From contig VFJK01000186.1 of assembly GCA_009886125.1 (NCBI GenBank), forward strand, positions 1-57,633: DNA of 57,633 nucleotides, written 5' to 3'. This document shows positions 1 through 7,830 of the stretch, in pieces (positions within the stretch are counted from its first letter, which is position 1; each line of letters begins with the position of its first letter). This stretch comes from Geobacter sp. (lineage in GTDB: Bacteria; Desulfobacterota; Desulfuromonadia; Geobacterales; DSM-12255). The notes under the pieces were generated by a model. That model was not told the DNA's origin. It saw nothing but the letters and a program-made list of their open reading frames with translations, and did not search any database. Made by a program: the position numbers and the translations under genes.

Positions 1-648
1 ACCCTCTATTGTTGCAGCACGTGCCAGAGCCTTCTCTGATGCGGTACAGACCGCAAGCCCGGGTGGCAGGGCAAAAGCCTTCTGCACGCCGAAGAGGCAG
101 CAGTCTATCCCGAGTTCATCTACAGGTATTTTCAGAGCACTCATGGAAGAGACGGTATCCACCATGGATACAACTTCAGGATACCGTCGAAGCACCTCGC
201 ATATTTCAGGAAGTGGGGACATGACCCCTGTCGAAGTCTCATTATGAATGAGGGTCAAAGCATCATATTTCCCGGTCGATAACGCCCGGTCAACCATTTC
301 TGCGGTGATCGGCTTTCCCCACTCAGCCGTGAATGCATCCGCTTCCTTGCCACATCTTTTCGTCACGTCATGCCATTTGTCAGAGAATGCACCATTACAG
401 AAATTAGCGCATCGCTTGCCGACAAGGTTACGAACCGCACCCTCCATAATACCGAAAGCGCTGGAAGTCGACAGGAACACGCGTTCTTTGGTAAAGAGCA
501 GTTTTTTCAGGTTAGCTTTGATTCGTGCGTGGAGTACAGCATACTCTTTCATGCGATGCCCTATCATCGGGGTCGCCATCGCCTCAAGAATCTCGGGAGA
601 AATCTCTACGGGGCCGGGTATGAAAAGTTTTTTGTGCGTAGCAGGCAT
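1..648 (-). CDS. Class V aminotransferase (serine/alanine-glyoxylate type), 3' end beyond the window
   Basis: The reverse strand is open from an ATG at 648 to the window edge, giving 216 codons of the N-terminal part. The translation begins MPATHKKLFIPGPVEISPEI and carries the fold-type I PLP signatures of the serine-pyruvate/alanine-glyoxylate aminotransferase group: a substrate loop near residue 10 (PGPVEIS), a cofactor-phosphate loop around residue 80 (STSSAFGIMEGAVRN), and the Schiff-base lysine at about residue 190 in GVQKAFALPPGLA. Family members transfer an amino group between serine or alanine and glyoxylate or pyruvate in the cytoplasm. It is divergent from the downstream cytochrome gene across an AT-rich spacer. 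The C-terminal half is not visible, so substrate preference cannot be judged. Confidence 0.88.
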   Translation of the reverse strand, partial: MPATHKKLFIPGPVEISPEILEAMATPMIGHRMKEYAVLHARIKANLKKLLFTKERVFLSTSSAFGIMEGAVRNLVGKRCANFCNGAFSDKWHDVTKRCGKEADAFTAEWGKPITAEMVDRALSTGKYDALTLIHNETSTGVMSPLPEICEVLRRYPEVVSMVDTVSSMSALKIPVDELGIDCCLFGVQKAFALPPGLAVCTASEKALARAATIEG

Positions 649-916
649 TCCGATTAAAGCCTCACATATTATTTAATTATTTCATTAAATTAGCAAATCT
701 AAGGCGCTGTGTCAAGAACTGGCACCCTGCATCCAGCATGCTTAATGCAACAAAATGTGATTTTTTTTGTATACAGTATACTTGTTTTGGTTGATTTTCT
801 GTTAACCCTCTTTTATCATGCATTCCTTATTAGTCTTATCGAATATAAACCTGCTAATCTGGTTTAGCCAGAAACGCATGGTTACCGTTATCACACTGAG
901 TCCCGGAGGGAAGTAT
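649..916. promoter_or_regulatory. Divergent intergenic region before the aminotransferase and cbcL-like genes
   Basis: This 268-base spacer separates the divergent aminotransferase and cytochrome genes. It is AT-rich at 661-705. At 720-735 it has TGGCAC followed five bases later by ATCCA, a partial match to a sigma-54 -24/-12 element (TGGCAC-N5-TTGCA): the -24 half is perfect and the -12 half is weak. At 769-781 the near-palindrome GTATACAGTATAC occurs. A strong ribosome binding site (GGAGGG, 905-910) precedes the chosen cytochrome start at 917. No tool supports the promoter calls; they are visual. Confidence 0.35.
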
Positions 917-2767
917 ATGTTTAACTGGAGAATGGCCCTAGCGGCTGCACCACTGCTACTCTTGACAATTATCACCCCGTCGCTGGCGGAGCAGGGGATG
1001 GCAATAGACCCTGCCACGTGCCTCGGCTGTCACAGCAACAAGATATCAATCTCCGGATTTGCATCTTCTGTACACGGGAAAAATGCCTGCACAAGTTGTC
1101 ATGTAGAGATAACCGATCTTGCAAAGCATATGCGTGGAGAGACAAAAGTCCACAAGGTCGCCTGCGAAAGGTGCCATAAAAAGGAAAATGCCGAACATTA
1201 CAACAGTGTGCACGTCCAGAAAAATGTCAGGTGTGCAGACTGCCACACTGACATCCATATACATCAGCACTGGAAGAAAGACAAAAAGGTCGCTGTTGCG
1301 AAATGTATCCAGTGCCATGACAAAGAGTCGATGTACCGGAACTCGGTGCATGGCAAGGGAGTCGCCGCAGGCAATATGGACTCTGCTGCCTGTCACGACT
1401 GCCATAATCTTCACGAGATAAGGCCTCTTATCAAGGGTTCATACGAAGAGAGGCAGTTCCACACCAAAGTCTGCATGAAATGTCACGCAGATGAAAAATT
1501 GATGAAAAAGAATAACGTAACTAATGTTGCGGTAAAATCCTACCTCGACAGCTACCACGGGAAAAACTACCGGCTCGGCTTCCCTGAAAAAGTTGCCGGA
1601 TGCGCTGACTGCCACTCCGCTCACTCGATACTTCCAAAGAGCGACCCGAATTCAAACCTTCACCCGAACAATCTTGTAAAGATGTGTGCCACATGTCACC
1701 CGAAAGCAACTCCGATGTTCGCAAAGTATTATGCACACGGCACACACGATCGCGAAAAATACCCTCTTCTTTTCTACACCTTTGTTGCCATGACCGGCCT
1801 TCTGCTGGGCACATTTTCCGTCTTCTGGGTCCACACGCTCCTCTGGATGTTCCGCGGTTTTGTTGAAAACCGTGAAAAAGCTGAAGCGCTGAGTTCAGGC
1901 CATGTACACCATGTTGTTCCTGATGCACACAAGCAGTATCGCCGCTTTAACAGGATTCACATATTCATGCATCTGCTGGTTATCACCAGCTTCCTTGGCC
2001 TCTCCCTGACCGGCCTACCGCTTAAATTCAGCGACCAAGCCTGGGCTATCTCCCTGATGAAACTTTACGGCGGTTCGGCTAACGCCGCTTTTTATCACCG
2101 TATATGTGCAGGCATCACCTTTGTCTACTTCGGCATGGCCCTGGTCATGAGCTTCAACTTCCTCTTCATCAGCAAGAACGTTAAAGGGAATTTCTTCCAA
2201 CGGCTCTTCGGACCGGATTCACTCTGCCCGAACCTGCGCGACATCATCGATGTGTATGGCATGGTCCGCTGGTTCTTCTTCAAGGGGCCGAAACCGACCT
2301 TCGAGCGTTGGACATACTGGGAGAAATTCGACTTCATCGCCGTCTTCTGGGGTATGTTTGCCATAGGCGGATCTGGACTCATGCTCTGGTTCCCCGAACT
2401 GTTCGGTATGTTCCTGCCGGGATGGGCGTTCAACTTAGCGACAATAGTCCATTCTGATGAGGCGCTTCTGGCAACCGGCTTTATCTTCTCGGTTCACTTC
2501 TTCAACACTCATGGCCGCCCTGAGAAGTTCCCGATGGACTTCGTTATCTTCAACGGCCAGATCGGCAAGGAAGAGATGCTCGAAGAGCGTGGCGATCAGT
2601 GGAAACGCTACGAAAAGGAAGGAATTACCGAACAGTTCGCTGCCAAGCGTACCAGCGGCGTTGTCTATGATTTCCTCGTAAAAGGTTTTGGTTTCATTGC
2701 TCTGTTCATCGGGCTTGCGCTTCTGTTGCTGATGATCGCCGCTTTCCTTGGGAGTGGCGGGCATTAA
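917..2767 (+). CDS. cbcL: CbcL-like inner-membrane cytochrome: nine-heme c domain fused to b-type diheme membrane domain
   Basis: 616 residues from the ATG at 917, chosen because GGAGGG lies 6 bases upstream and a signal peptide follows directly (MFNWRMALAAAPLLLLTIIT, cleavage near PSLAEQ). Residues about 35-290 contain nine CXXCH motifs in order: CLGCH, CTSCH, CERCH, CADCH, CIQCH, CHDCH, CMKCH, CADCH, CATCH. About six membrane segments follow, with histidines of the cytochrome b561/FdnI/HydC type. This nine-c-heme plus diheme-b fusion is the architecture of CbcL of Geobacter sulfurreducens, a quinol dehydrogenase needed for respiration to low-potential extracellular acceptors. By homology it passes menaquinol electrons to periplasmic cytochromes. 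A terminator follows at 2797 and an ImcH-like gene lies next door. An in-frame ATG at 818 exists but would bury the signal peptide. Confidence 0.85.
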   Translation: MFNWRMALAAAPLLLLTIITPSLAEQGMAIDPATCLGCHSNKISISGFASSVHGKNACTSCHVEITDLAKHMRGETKVHKVACERCHKKENAEHYNSVHVQKNVRCADCHTDIHIHQHWKKDKKVAVAKCIQCHDKESMYRNSVHGKGVAAGNMDSAACHDCHNLHEIRPLIKGSYEERQFHTKVCMKCHADEKLMKKNNVTNVAVKSYLDSYHGKNYRLGFPEKVAGCADCHSAHSILPKSDPNSNLHPNNLVKMCATCHPKATPMFAKYYAHGTHDREKYPLLFYTFVAMTGLLLGTFSVFWVHTLLWMFRGFVENREKAEALSSGHVHHVVPDAHKQYRRFNRIHIFMHLLVITSFLGLSLTGLPLKFSDQAWAISLMKLYGGSANAAFYHRICAGITFVYFGMALVMSFNFLFISKNVKGNFFQRLFGPDSLCPNLRDIIDVYGMVRWFFFKGPKPTFERWTYWEKFDFIAVFWGMFAIGGSGLMLWFPELFGMFLPGWAFNLATIVHSDEALLATGFIFSVHFFNTHGRPEKFPMDFVIFNGQIGKEEMLEERGDQWKRYEKEGITEQFAAKRTSGVVYDFLVKGFGFIALFIGLALLLLMIAAFLGSGGH

Positions 2768-2796
2768 ATCGATTCAATAATATCTGTTTGAGACTA

Positions 2797-2827
2797 AAAA
2801 GGGCTGCCGCAAGGGAGCCCTTTTTTT
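2797..2827 (+). terminator. Intrinsic terminator after the cbcL-like gene
   Basis: An eight-base stem (AAAGGGCT paired with AGCCCTTT) with a short loop runs into seven T residues 30 bases past the stop codon. It should separate transcription of the cytochrome gene from the imcH-like gene. Confidence 0.85.
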
Positions 2828-2868
2828 ATATCGTCTACTTGAAAATACAATTCAAACTATATTTTAAT

Positions 2869-2898
2869 TTGACAAAAGAAGGTCAGAAGCGGTATTTA
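2869..2898 (+). promoter_or_regulatory. Putative sigma-70 promoter for the imcH-like gene
   Basis: TTGACA at 2869-2874 is followed 18 bases later by TATTTA at 2893-2898, downstream of the preceding terminator and 43 bases before the ATG. The ribosome binding site AGGAGGAAG precedes the start. Together these suggest the gene has its own promoter rather than depending on readthrough. Confidence 0.5.
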
Positions 2899-2940
2899 CT
2901 CAAATTCAGTTTATGAGTCAACAAGTTCGCAGGAGGAAGT

Positions 2941-4482
2941 ATGTCTGAAGCCAGAAAAAGAATCTTGTCCTATCTATTCAACCCTATCAGCGTATTCGGC
3001 TTTATTCTTGCCGTTCTGGGGACAGTGCTGATCATCTCTTTTCTCGCCATTGAAATGTTTACCGGCGTCGAAAATCCGTATCTTGGCATACTCGTTTACT
3101 TTGCCTTCCCGGGCTTGGTAATTTTCGGGCTTCTTGTAGTCCCTCTGGGCGCCTGGCTGGTTCGTTCAAGGCTTAGAAGCAAAGGTATTACTGAAATCCA
3201 GAAGCTACCGATCCTCGACCTTAATGACCCTCTCAAACTGAAGCTGTCTGTCTTTTTTGTCATCGCGACGATAGTATTTGCTGTTATAGTCGGCGTGGCC
3301 TCGCTAAAGGGATTCGAGTTTACTGAGTCGACCACCTTCTGTGGTGAACTCTGCCATGTAGTAATGGCCCCTGAACACACCGCCTGGAGCAACTCTCCCC
3401 ACGCCAAGGTAAAATGCGTCGAGTGCCATGTCGGTCCGGGAGCAGCATGGTATGTGAAAGCGAAAATTTCCGGTCTGCGTCAGGTCTACGGCGTCCTGGC
3501 CCACTCATATCCCACTCCGATTGAAACCCCTATAGACAACTTGCGCCCGGCTCGTGATACGTGCGAACATTGCCACTGGCCTGAGAAATTCTACGCGGGC
3601 AGACAAAAGGTATTCTATCACTATGCGCCGAATGAGGAGAACACTCCCCGCGAAATCGATATGCTGATCCATATCGGTGCAGCGGCAAAAGGTCCGAACA
3701 CCAAAGGAATCCACTGGCACATCGGCAAGGATGTGACTTTTGTGGCGCGTGACAGGAAACGTAATGACATTCCGTATATCGCGGTAACAGAGAAAGACGG
3801 CTCGATTTCCGAGTATGTATCAACAGAAAAACCGCTTTCAGCAGATGAGCTGGCAAAAGCTACCAAGCGGCACATGGACTGTACCGACTGCCACAACAGA
3901 CCGACTCATATTTATCACGCTCCAGGCGAAGAGATGGATATGAAATTTGTCACTGGCAAAATCGATCGCTCACTGCCGTACGTAAAGAAAGTTGCCGTTG
4001 AAATTCTTGAGAAACCTTACAAGACCGCCAAGGAAGCTCATGCAGCTATTGCAAGCGGTATCCCCGCCTACTACGCGAAGGAATATCCGAAAGTTGCCCA
4101 AGAGAAAACAGCTGCAATAACTCAGGCGGTGGAGCAGGTAAAGGATATCTACACCAGAAACTTCTTCCCCGAAATGAAGGTCAACTGGAGCACTTATCCG
4201 AGCAATCTCGGCCACTTCTATACGCCAGGCTGCTTCCGCTGTCATGATGACAAGCATAAGGGCCCCAACGGCAAGGTAATATCAAAGGATTGCAAAATCT
4301 GTCATACCATCCTGAACCAGGTCCAGGAAAACATCCCAGTCGGGAGTAAGCCGAAAAACTTTGTGCACCCTGTTGATATAGGCGATGAACTCGTCAAGAC
4401 TAACTGCAGTGATTGTCATCTGGTTGGGGGTGAAGATGTCCCCGGTGGCGGCAGTCACGGAGAAAAAAAGAAGAAACACTGA
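2941..4482 (+). CDS. imcH: ImcH-like inner-membrane seven-heme NapC/NirT-family cytochrome
   Basis: 513 residues. The N-terminus has two membrane helices (about 15-40 and 48-72) and a third at about 102-125, followed by a NapC/NirT-type start of the heme domain. Heme motifs in order: CGELCH (CX3CH, seen in this subgroup), CVECH, CEHCH, CTDCH, CFRCH, CKICH and CSDCH, seven in all. The tail is Gly/His/Lys-rich. This matches ImcH of Geobacter, the inner-membrane quinol oxidase used for higher-potential extracellular acceptors. The expected role is menaquinol oxidation and electron transfer to periplasmic triheme cytochromes. The placement right behind a CbcL-like gene is notable. A different NapC/NirT paralogue is possible, so the symbol is less certain than the family. 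Confidence 0.75.
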   Translation: MSEARKRILSYLFNPISVFGFILAVLGTVLIISFLAIEMFTGVENPYLGILVYFAFPGLVIFGLLVVPLGAWLVRSRLRSKGITEIQKLPILDLNDPLKLKLSVFFVIATIVFAVIVGVASLKGFEFTESTTFCGELCHVVMAPEHTAWSNSPHAKVKCVECHVGPGAAWYVKAKISGLRQVYGVLAHSYPTPIETPIDNLRPARDTCEHCHWPEKFYAGRQKVFYHYAPNEENTPREIDMLIHIGAAAKGPNTKGIHWHIGKDVTFVARDRKRNDIPYIAVTEKDGSISEYVSTEKPLSADELAKATKRHMDCTDCHNRPTHIYHAPGEEMDMKFVTGKIDRSLPYVKKVAVEILEKPYKTAKEAHAAIASGIPAYYAKEYPKVAQEKTAAITQAVEQVKDIYTRNFFPEMKVNWSTYPSNLGHFYTPGCFRCHDDKHKGPNGKVISKDCKICHTILNQVQENIPVGSKPKNFVHPVDIGDELVKTNCSDCHLVGGEDVPGGGSHGEKKKKH

Positions 4483-4517
4483 AAAAAAGCCCCCGGATAA
4501 TCCGGGGGCTTTTTTTA
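4482..4517. terminator. Bidirectional terminator between imcH-like and galT genes
   Basis: The stem AGCCCCCGGAT / ATCCGGGGGCT is flanked by an A-run on the left and a T-run on the right, so it can stop transcription from both strands. It sits between the convergent cytochrome gene and the galT-ending operon. Confidence 0.92.
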
Positions 4518-4538
4518 TAGCTGGAATACAGATATCAT

Positions 4539-5567
4539 TCAGTAGATCTCTGCATCTCTGAGGAAAGCTGCTGACTCCTCCGGGGAAGTCGGATTTATAA
4601 AAAACCCTGTCCCCCACTCGAAACCGGCAATCTGTGTAAGCCTCGGCACAAGCTCCAGATGCCAGTGATAATCAAATGCAAGAGATCCCCAGTACTCCGG
4701 CTTGCCCGGTCTTGACTGCGATGGCGGAGAGGTATGGAGGATGAAGTTGTACGCGGGGTCCTTTAACACAACCTTCATCCTCATCAGCATATCCTTCATA
4801 GTCACACCGAGTTCCGACAACTGCCTGTCGTTCATCAGGCCAAAATCATGAGCATGCAGCTTAGGATAGAGTCTCAGCTCAAATGGAAAACAGGCAGCAT
4901 AAGGAGCCAGAACGACAAAATCCGCGCTTTCGCTTACCACCCTGACCCCCTCCTTCAGTTCGAACTCGATCAGATCGCAGAAAATGCAGCGTTCATGTGA
5001 CTCGTAGAACTCCCTGCAGACGCGTAGCTCCTTTGCAGCTACAGGAGGGGTGAGAGGCACTGCAATCAGTTGACTGTGTGAATGACTGAGTGTAGCCCCT
5101 GCCTGAGCACCATGGTTTTTGAACAGGACTAGATGCCGCAGCCTGAAATCGTTTCGCAGATCCAGCAGCCGTGCCCGGTACGCAAAGAGCACGTTCGTGA
5201 TCTCGGCAGGCGTAAAATCAGCCATCCCTTTAAAATGGTCAGGGGTCTCGACTATCACTTCATGAGCACCGATACCGTCTCTGACATCGTACAGACCGTA
5301 CCCTCTGCTCTTGACCTCCCCCTCGACCCTTAAGGCAGGATATTTATTGGGGATGACCCGTACCTGCCAACCTGGATTATTAGGTTCGCCATAGTTTCTT
5401 ATGGAAAATATCTCCGGCGGGGTCTTACCCTCGAAACCATAGCAGAACGGGCATACTTCGCTGTCCGGAGTGACCCTCTCCATATGGAAATCTCTCGGTC
5501 TTCGCCCTCTTTCCGTGGCAATAATGACCCAATGCTCTTTCAGCGGATCCCACCGCAGTTCTGACAT
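4539..5567 (-). CDS. galT: Galactose-1-phosphate uridylyltransferase family protein
   Basis: 342 residues, the usual length for bacterial GalT. It starts MSELRWDPLKEHWVIIATER, a typical GalT opening, and has a zinc-type CPFC pair (C39, C42). The HIT-family nucleotidyl-transfer motif appears as HSHSQ (HPHGQ in E. coli GalT), with the catalytic histidine retained. The usual reaction is UDP-glucose plus galactose-1-phosphate to UDP-galactose plus glucose-1-phosphate. GGAGATATT precedes the ATG. It is the last gene of the minus-strand sugar operon, 13 bases after the GH57 stop. Given the GH57 and nucleotidyltransferase neighbours, it probably works on sugar nucleotides for polysaccharide or glycogen turnover; galactose itself is not implied by the context. 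Confidence 0.88.
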   Translation of the reverse strand: MSELRWDPLKEHWVIIATERGRRPRDFHMERVTPDSEVCPFCYGFEGKTPPEIFSIRNYGEPNNPGWQVRVIPNKYPALRVEGEVKSRGYGLYDVRDGIGAHEVIVETPDHFKGMADFTPAEITNVLFAYRARLLDLRNDFRLRHLVLFKNHGAQAGATLSHSHSQLIAVPLTPPVAAKELRVCREFYESHERCIFCDLIEFELKEGVRVVSESADFVVLAPYAACFPFELRLYPKLHAHDFGLMNDRQLSELGVTMKDMLMRMKVVLKDPAYNFILHTSPPSQSRPGKPEYWGSLAFDYHWHLELVPRLTQIAGFEWGTGFFINPTSPEESAAFLRDAEIY

Positions 5568-5580
5568 AATATCTCCAGTT

Positions 5581-7773
5581 TTAAATCAACCAGGTATCAA
5601 GCTCTATCTCGCCACCTGCATACAGCAGCTTCATCGGTGCATCAGCCGGCCAGCGTCCGACATCATCATCCCCTCTCAACTGTGTGAGGCTGACAAAAAT
5701 GTAGTCTCCGGCTGCAAGATCAAGAGGAGAGAGCGGCACTGCGATCTCACAGACCCTCCTGATAGCAGATCTGCATACATGAACTGTCTCGACCCACTCT
5801 CCGGATCTTTTCTCCTGGAGCTTCGCCTCGCTTATAAGCGGATGTATCTTTACGCGATACTCGGTTTTTTGAGTCAGGTACAGCACGAAGCTGTCCGCCC
5901 CCTGTATCAGCCTGTCCAGAGACTGATCCCCATCGATCCGGAAATAGAGGCTGTTGCGGTCAAACCCGTAGTAAAAAAGCCTTAATGGCGCATCCGAAGA
6001 GTGCATGGACGACGACTGCCTGGAAAGGTCATACAGCCCTGCGGAAAGCCACTCGAAATAGTCTCCGACATTACCGTTGATCTCCGGGGAGATGAACCCT
6101 GCCGGTGGCCGGATAAACCCGGCCGGGCTTTTCTTCTTGATCGGTTCATACAGCTCTGCCGGTATGTCGAGAGCAAGCGATCGATACACACTCATCAGGT
6201 GGCGACGGAAAAGGAGGTCGAACTGATCGCTGTGAGCTGAAAAGTGGTCATCTCCGTACCACCAGAACCAGTCGCTCCCCTGCGCGGCAAAGAGATCCCT
6301 GCAGACGCCTGCAAGGATTCTGTCTTCAATGGCATCAAGATCCGGAACAGTGCCCGAAAGCAGGGCTGCCAGCTGAGGACTGGCCTTGACTGCAGATTCA
6401 CGCGCTTTAGCAATCAACTCCCATGCCCGGTTCTCTTCAGGATGACCGATCCAGATCCCGTAATTCGAGTTGATCCATGAGCCGGGATGGACATGGTGGA
6501 GCCTTCTGTGCTCTGCATCCGATATGGCTTCCCGGCAGGTAACTGCATGGATATCACCGTCCGCCGAAAGTACCTCATACAGGCCTTTCAGAAAATGATA
6601 GCCGTTATCCGGATAGTATTCCCAGGCATTCTCCCCGTCAAGGATCACAGGGACTACGCAGGCATCAGGAAGTCCTGAAGCTATCCCCTTCAATCTCCCG
6701 GTAAAGTCCGCTATAGCCCGCTGCTCATCCCACTGCGAATACGTGAAGCCGATAAGGTCGGAGAGGTTGTGATCCCTGAAAAAAATGGATATATCCTCTC
6801 CCCCGTGGCTGAAACTGTATGGATGATAAAGAGCTTCACGGCCGATTCCAAGGCCTCCGATCGAAGCCGATAGTATCCCTTCATCAGTTGCAGCCCAGCG
6901 GACTCCGCAAGCAGACATGACGCCAAGCACCTGGTCACTGACCGACCCTTCAGAGGGCCAGCACCCGTTTGGCCGGAAACCGAAAAATTTCTCGAAGCAG
7001 GCAGCTCCTGAAAGTATCTGGCTCCTCGCATCTTCTGGATGCTGGAACTGCACATCCGGCAGATGGGCTCTCGGCATTGCAACCTTGGCTGATTTCAAAT
7101 CGCACAGGAGCGGCATGATCGGATGGTAGTAAGGGGTAAATGAAAGCTCGATCTTTCCTTCATCATGGAGCTTTTTATAAAGAGGAATAATGCTTTTGAG
7201 TATATTCCTGTGGGCAGCAAAGAGGATCTGCTTGTCCTCTTTCGTGTACCCCCGCTCTTTTGTGACAAGTGCCTGCAACTCAGGGAATCTCCTCCGGGCG
7301 GCTTCACCAGTCCACGCCAGGAAAAAACAGACCTGCAGATCAAGAATATCCTGATCCCTGAACTGCCGGAGGATTCTGTCTGAACTATCGGTCGAGCTGC
7401 CTCCGGTCATCCGGAAAAGCTCAGCATACCTTCGGTTCGGCTCGATCAGTCGCTGACGGTTAGCGGAAAAGAAATTCGAGATGACAAAAAGCCGCTCTTT
7501 CTCCCCCATTACGGACGGGTCCATCATGGCGTGGACCAGAAAAGGATCTTTGGCACTGCCGGACGCATAATCATCAATCTGATCGAGAAGCGACGGGACA
7601 AAATTAAAAACCGCCTTTGCCCCCTGGACCTCGTCAACGATAGCGGCCATATCGAAGTAATCCTTTACCGCATGGAGATATGTCCAGGGCAGTATGTACT
7701 CCCTGCTGAAAGGATCCTTATAGAGCGGCTGATGCATATGCCACATCAGTATGACAGAAAGTGGTTTTTTCAT
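5581..7773 (-). CDS. Glycoside hydrolase family 57 protein (alpha-amylase/glucanotransferase type)
   Basis: 730 residues. The GH57 conserved regions are recognisable: HMHQP at residues 12-16, WPSEGSVS with the probable nucleophile E275, and VILDGENAWEYY further on, probably holding the acid/base aspartate. The catalytic barrel and helical part cover about the first 480 residues, and a C-terminal beta-rich domain follows (about 570-730). Family enzymes cleave or rearrange alpha-1,4-glucans; bacterial members next to glycogen genes usually act inside the cell, and no signal peptide is visible here. It sits between the nucleotidyltransferase fusion and galT. The ribosome binding site is weak, suggesting translational coupling or low expression. 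Exact substrate is not readable from sequence. Confidence 0.85.
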   Translation of the reverse strand: MKKPLSVILMWHMHQPLYKDPFSREYILPWTYLHAVKDYFDMAAIVDEVQGAKAVFNFVPSLLDQIDDYASGSAKDPFLVHAMMDPSVMGEKERLFVISNFFSANRQRLIEPNRRYAELFRMTGGSSTDSSDRILRQFRDQDILDLQVCFFLAWTGEAARRRFPELQALVTKERGYTKEDKQILFAAHRNILKSIIPLYKKLHDEGKIELSFTPYYHPIMPLLCDLKSAKVAMPRAHLPDVQFQHPEDARSQILSGAACFEKFFGFRPNGCWPSEGSVSDQVLGVMSACGVRWAATDEGILSASIGGLGIGREALYHPYSFSHGGEDISIFFRDHNLSDLIGFTYSQWDEQRAIADFTGRLKGIASGLPDACVVPVILDGENAWEYYPDNGYHFLKGLYEVLSADGDIHAVTCREAISDAEHRRLHHVHPGSWINSNYGIWIGHPEENRAWELIAKARESAVKASPQLAALLSGTVPDLDAIEDRILAGVCRDLFAAQGSDWFWWYGDDHFSAHSDQFDLLFRRHLMSVYRSLALDIPAELYEPIKKKSPAGFIRPPAGFISPEINGNVGDYFEWLSAGLYDLSRQSSSMHSSDAPLRLFYYGFDRNSLYFRIDGDQSLDRLIQGADSFVLYLTQKTEYRVKIHPLISEAKLQEKRSGEWVETVHVCRSAIRRVCEIAVPLSPLDLAAGDYIFVSLTQLRGDDDVGRWPADAPMKLLYAGGEIELDTWLI

Positions 7774-7830
7774 TGAGAGGAGAGCATCCTTTATTCTACG
7801 GAATAAGTTCCAGCTTGAATAGTCACGCCG

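Noticed and set aside
248-676. Plus-strand frames opposite the class V aminotransferase
   Set aside because: The minus-strand protein has the PLP lysine and family blocks; the plus-strand translations do not.
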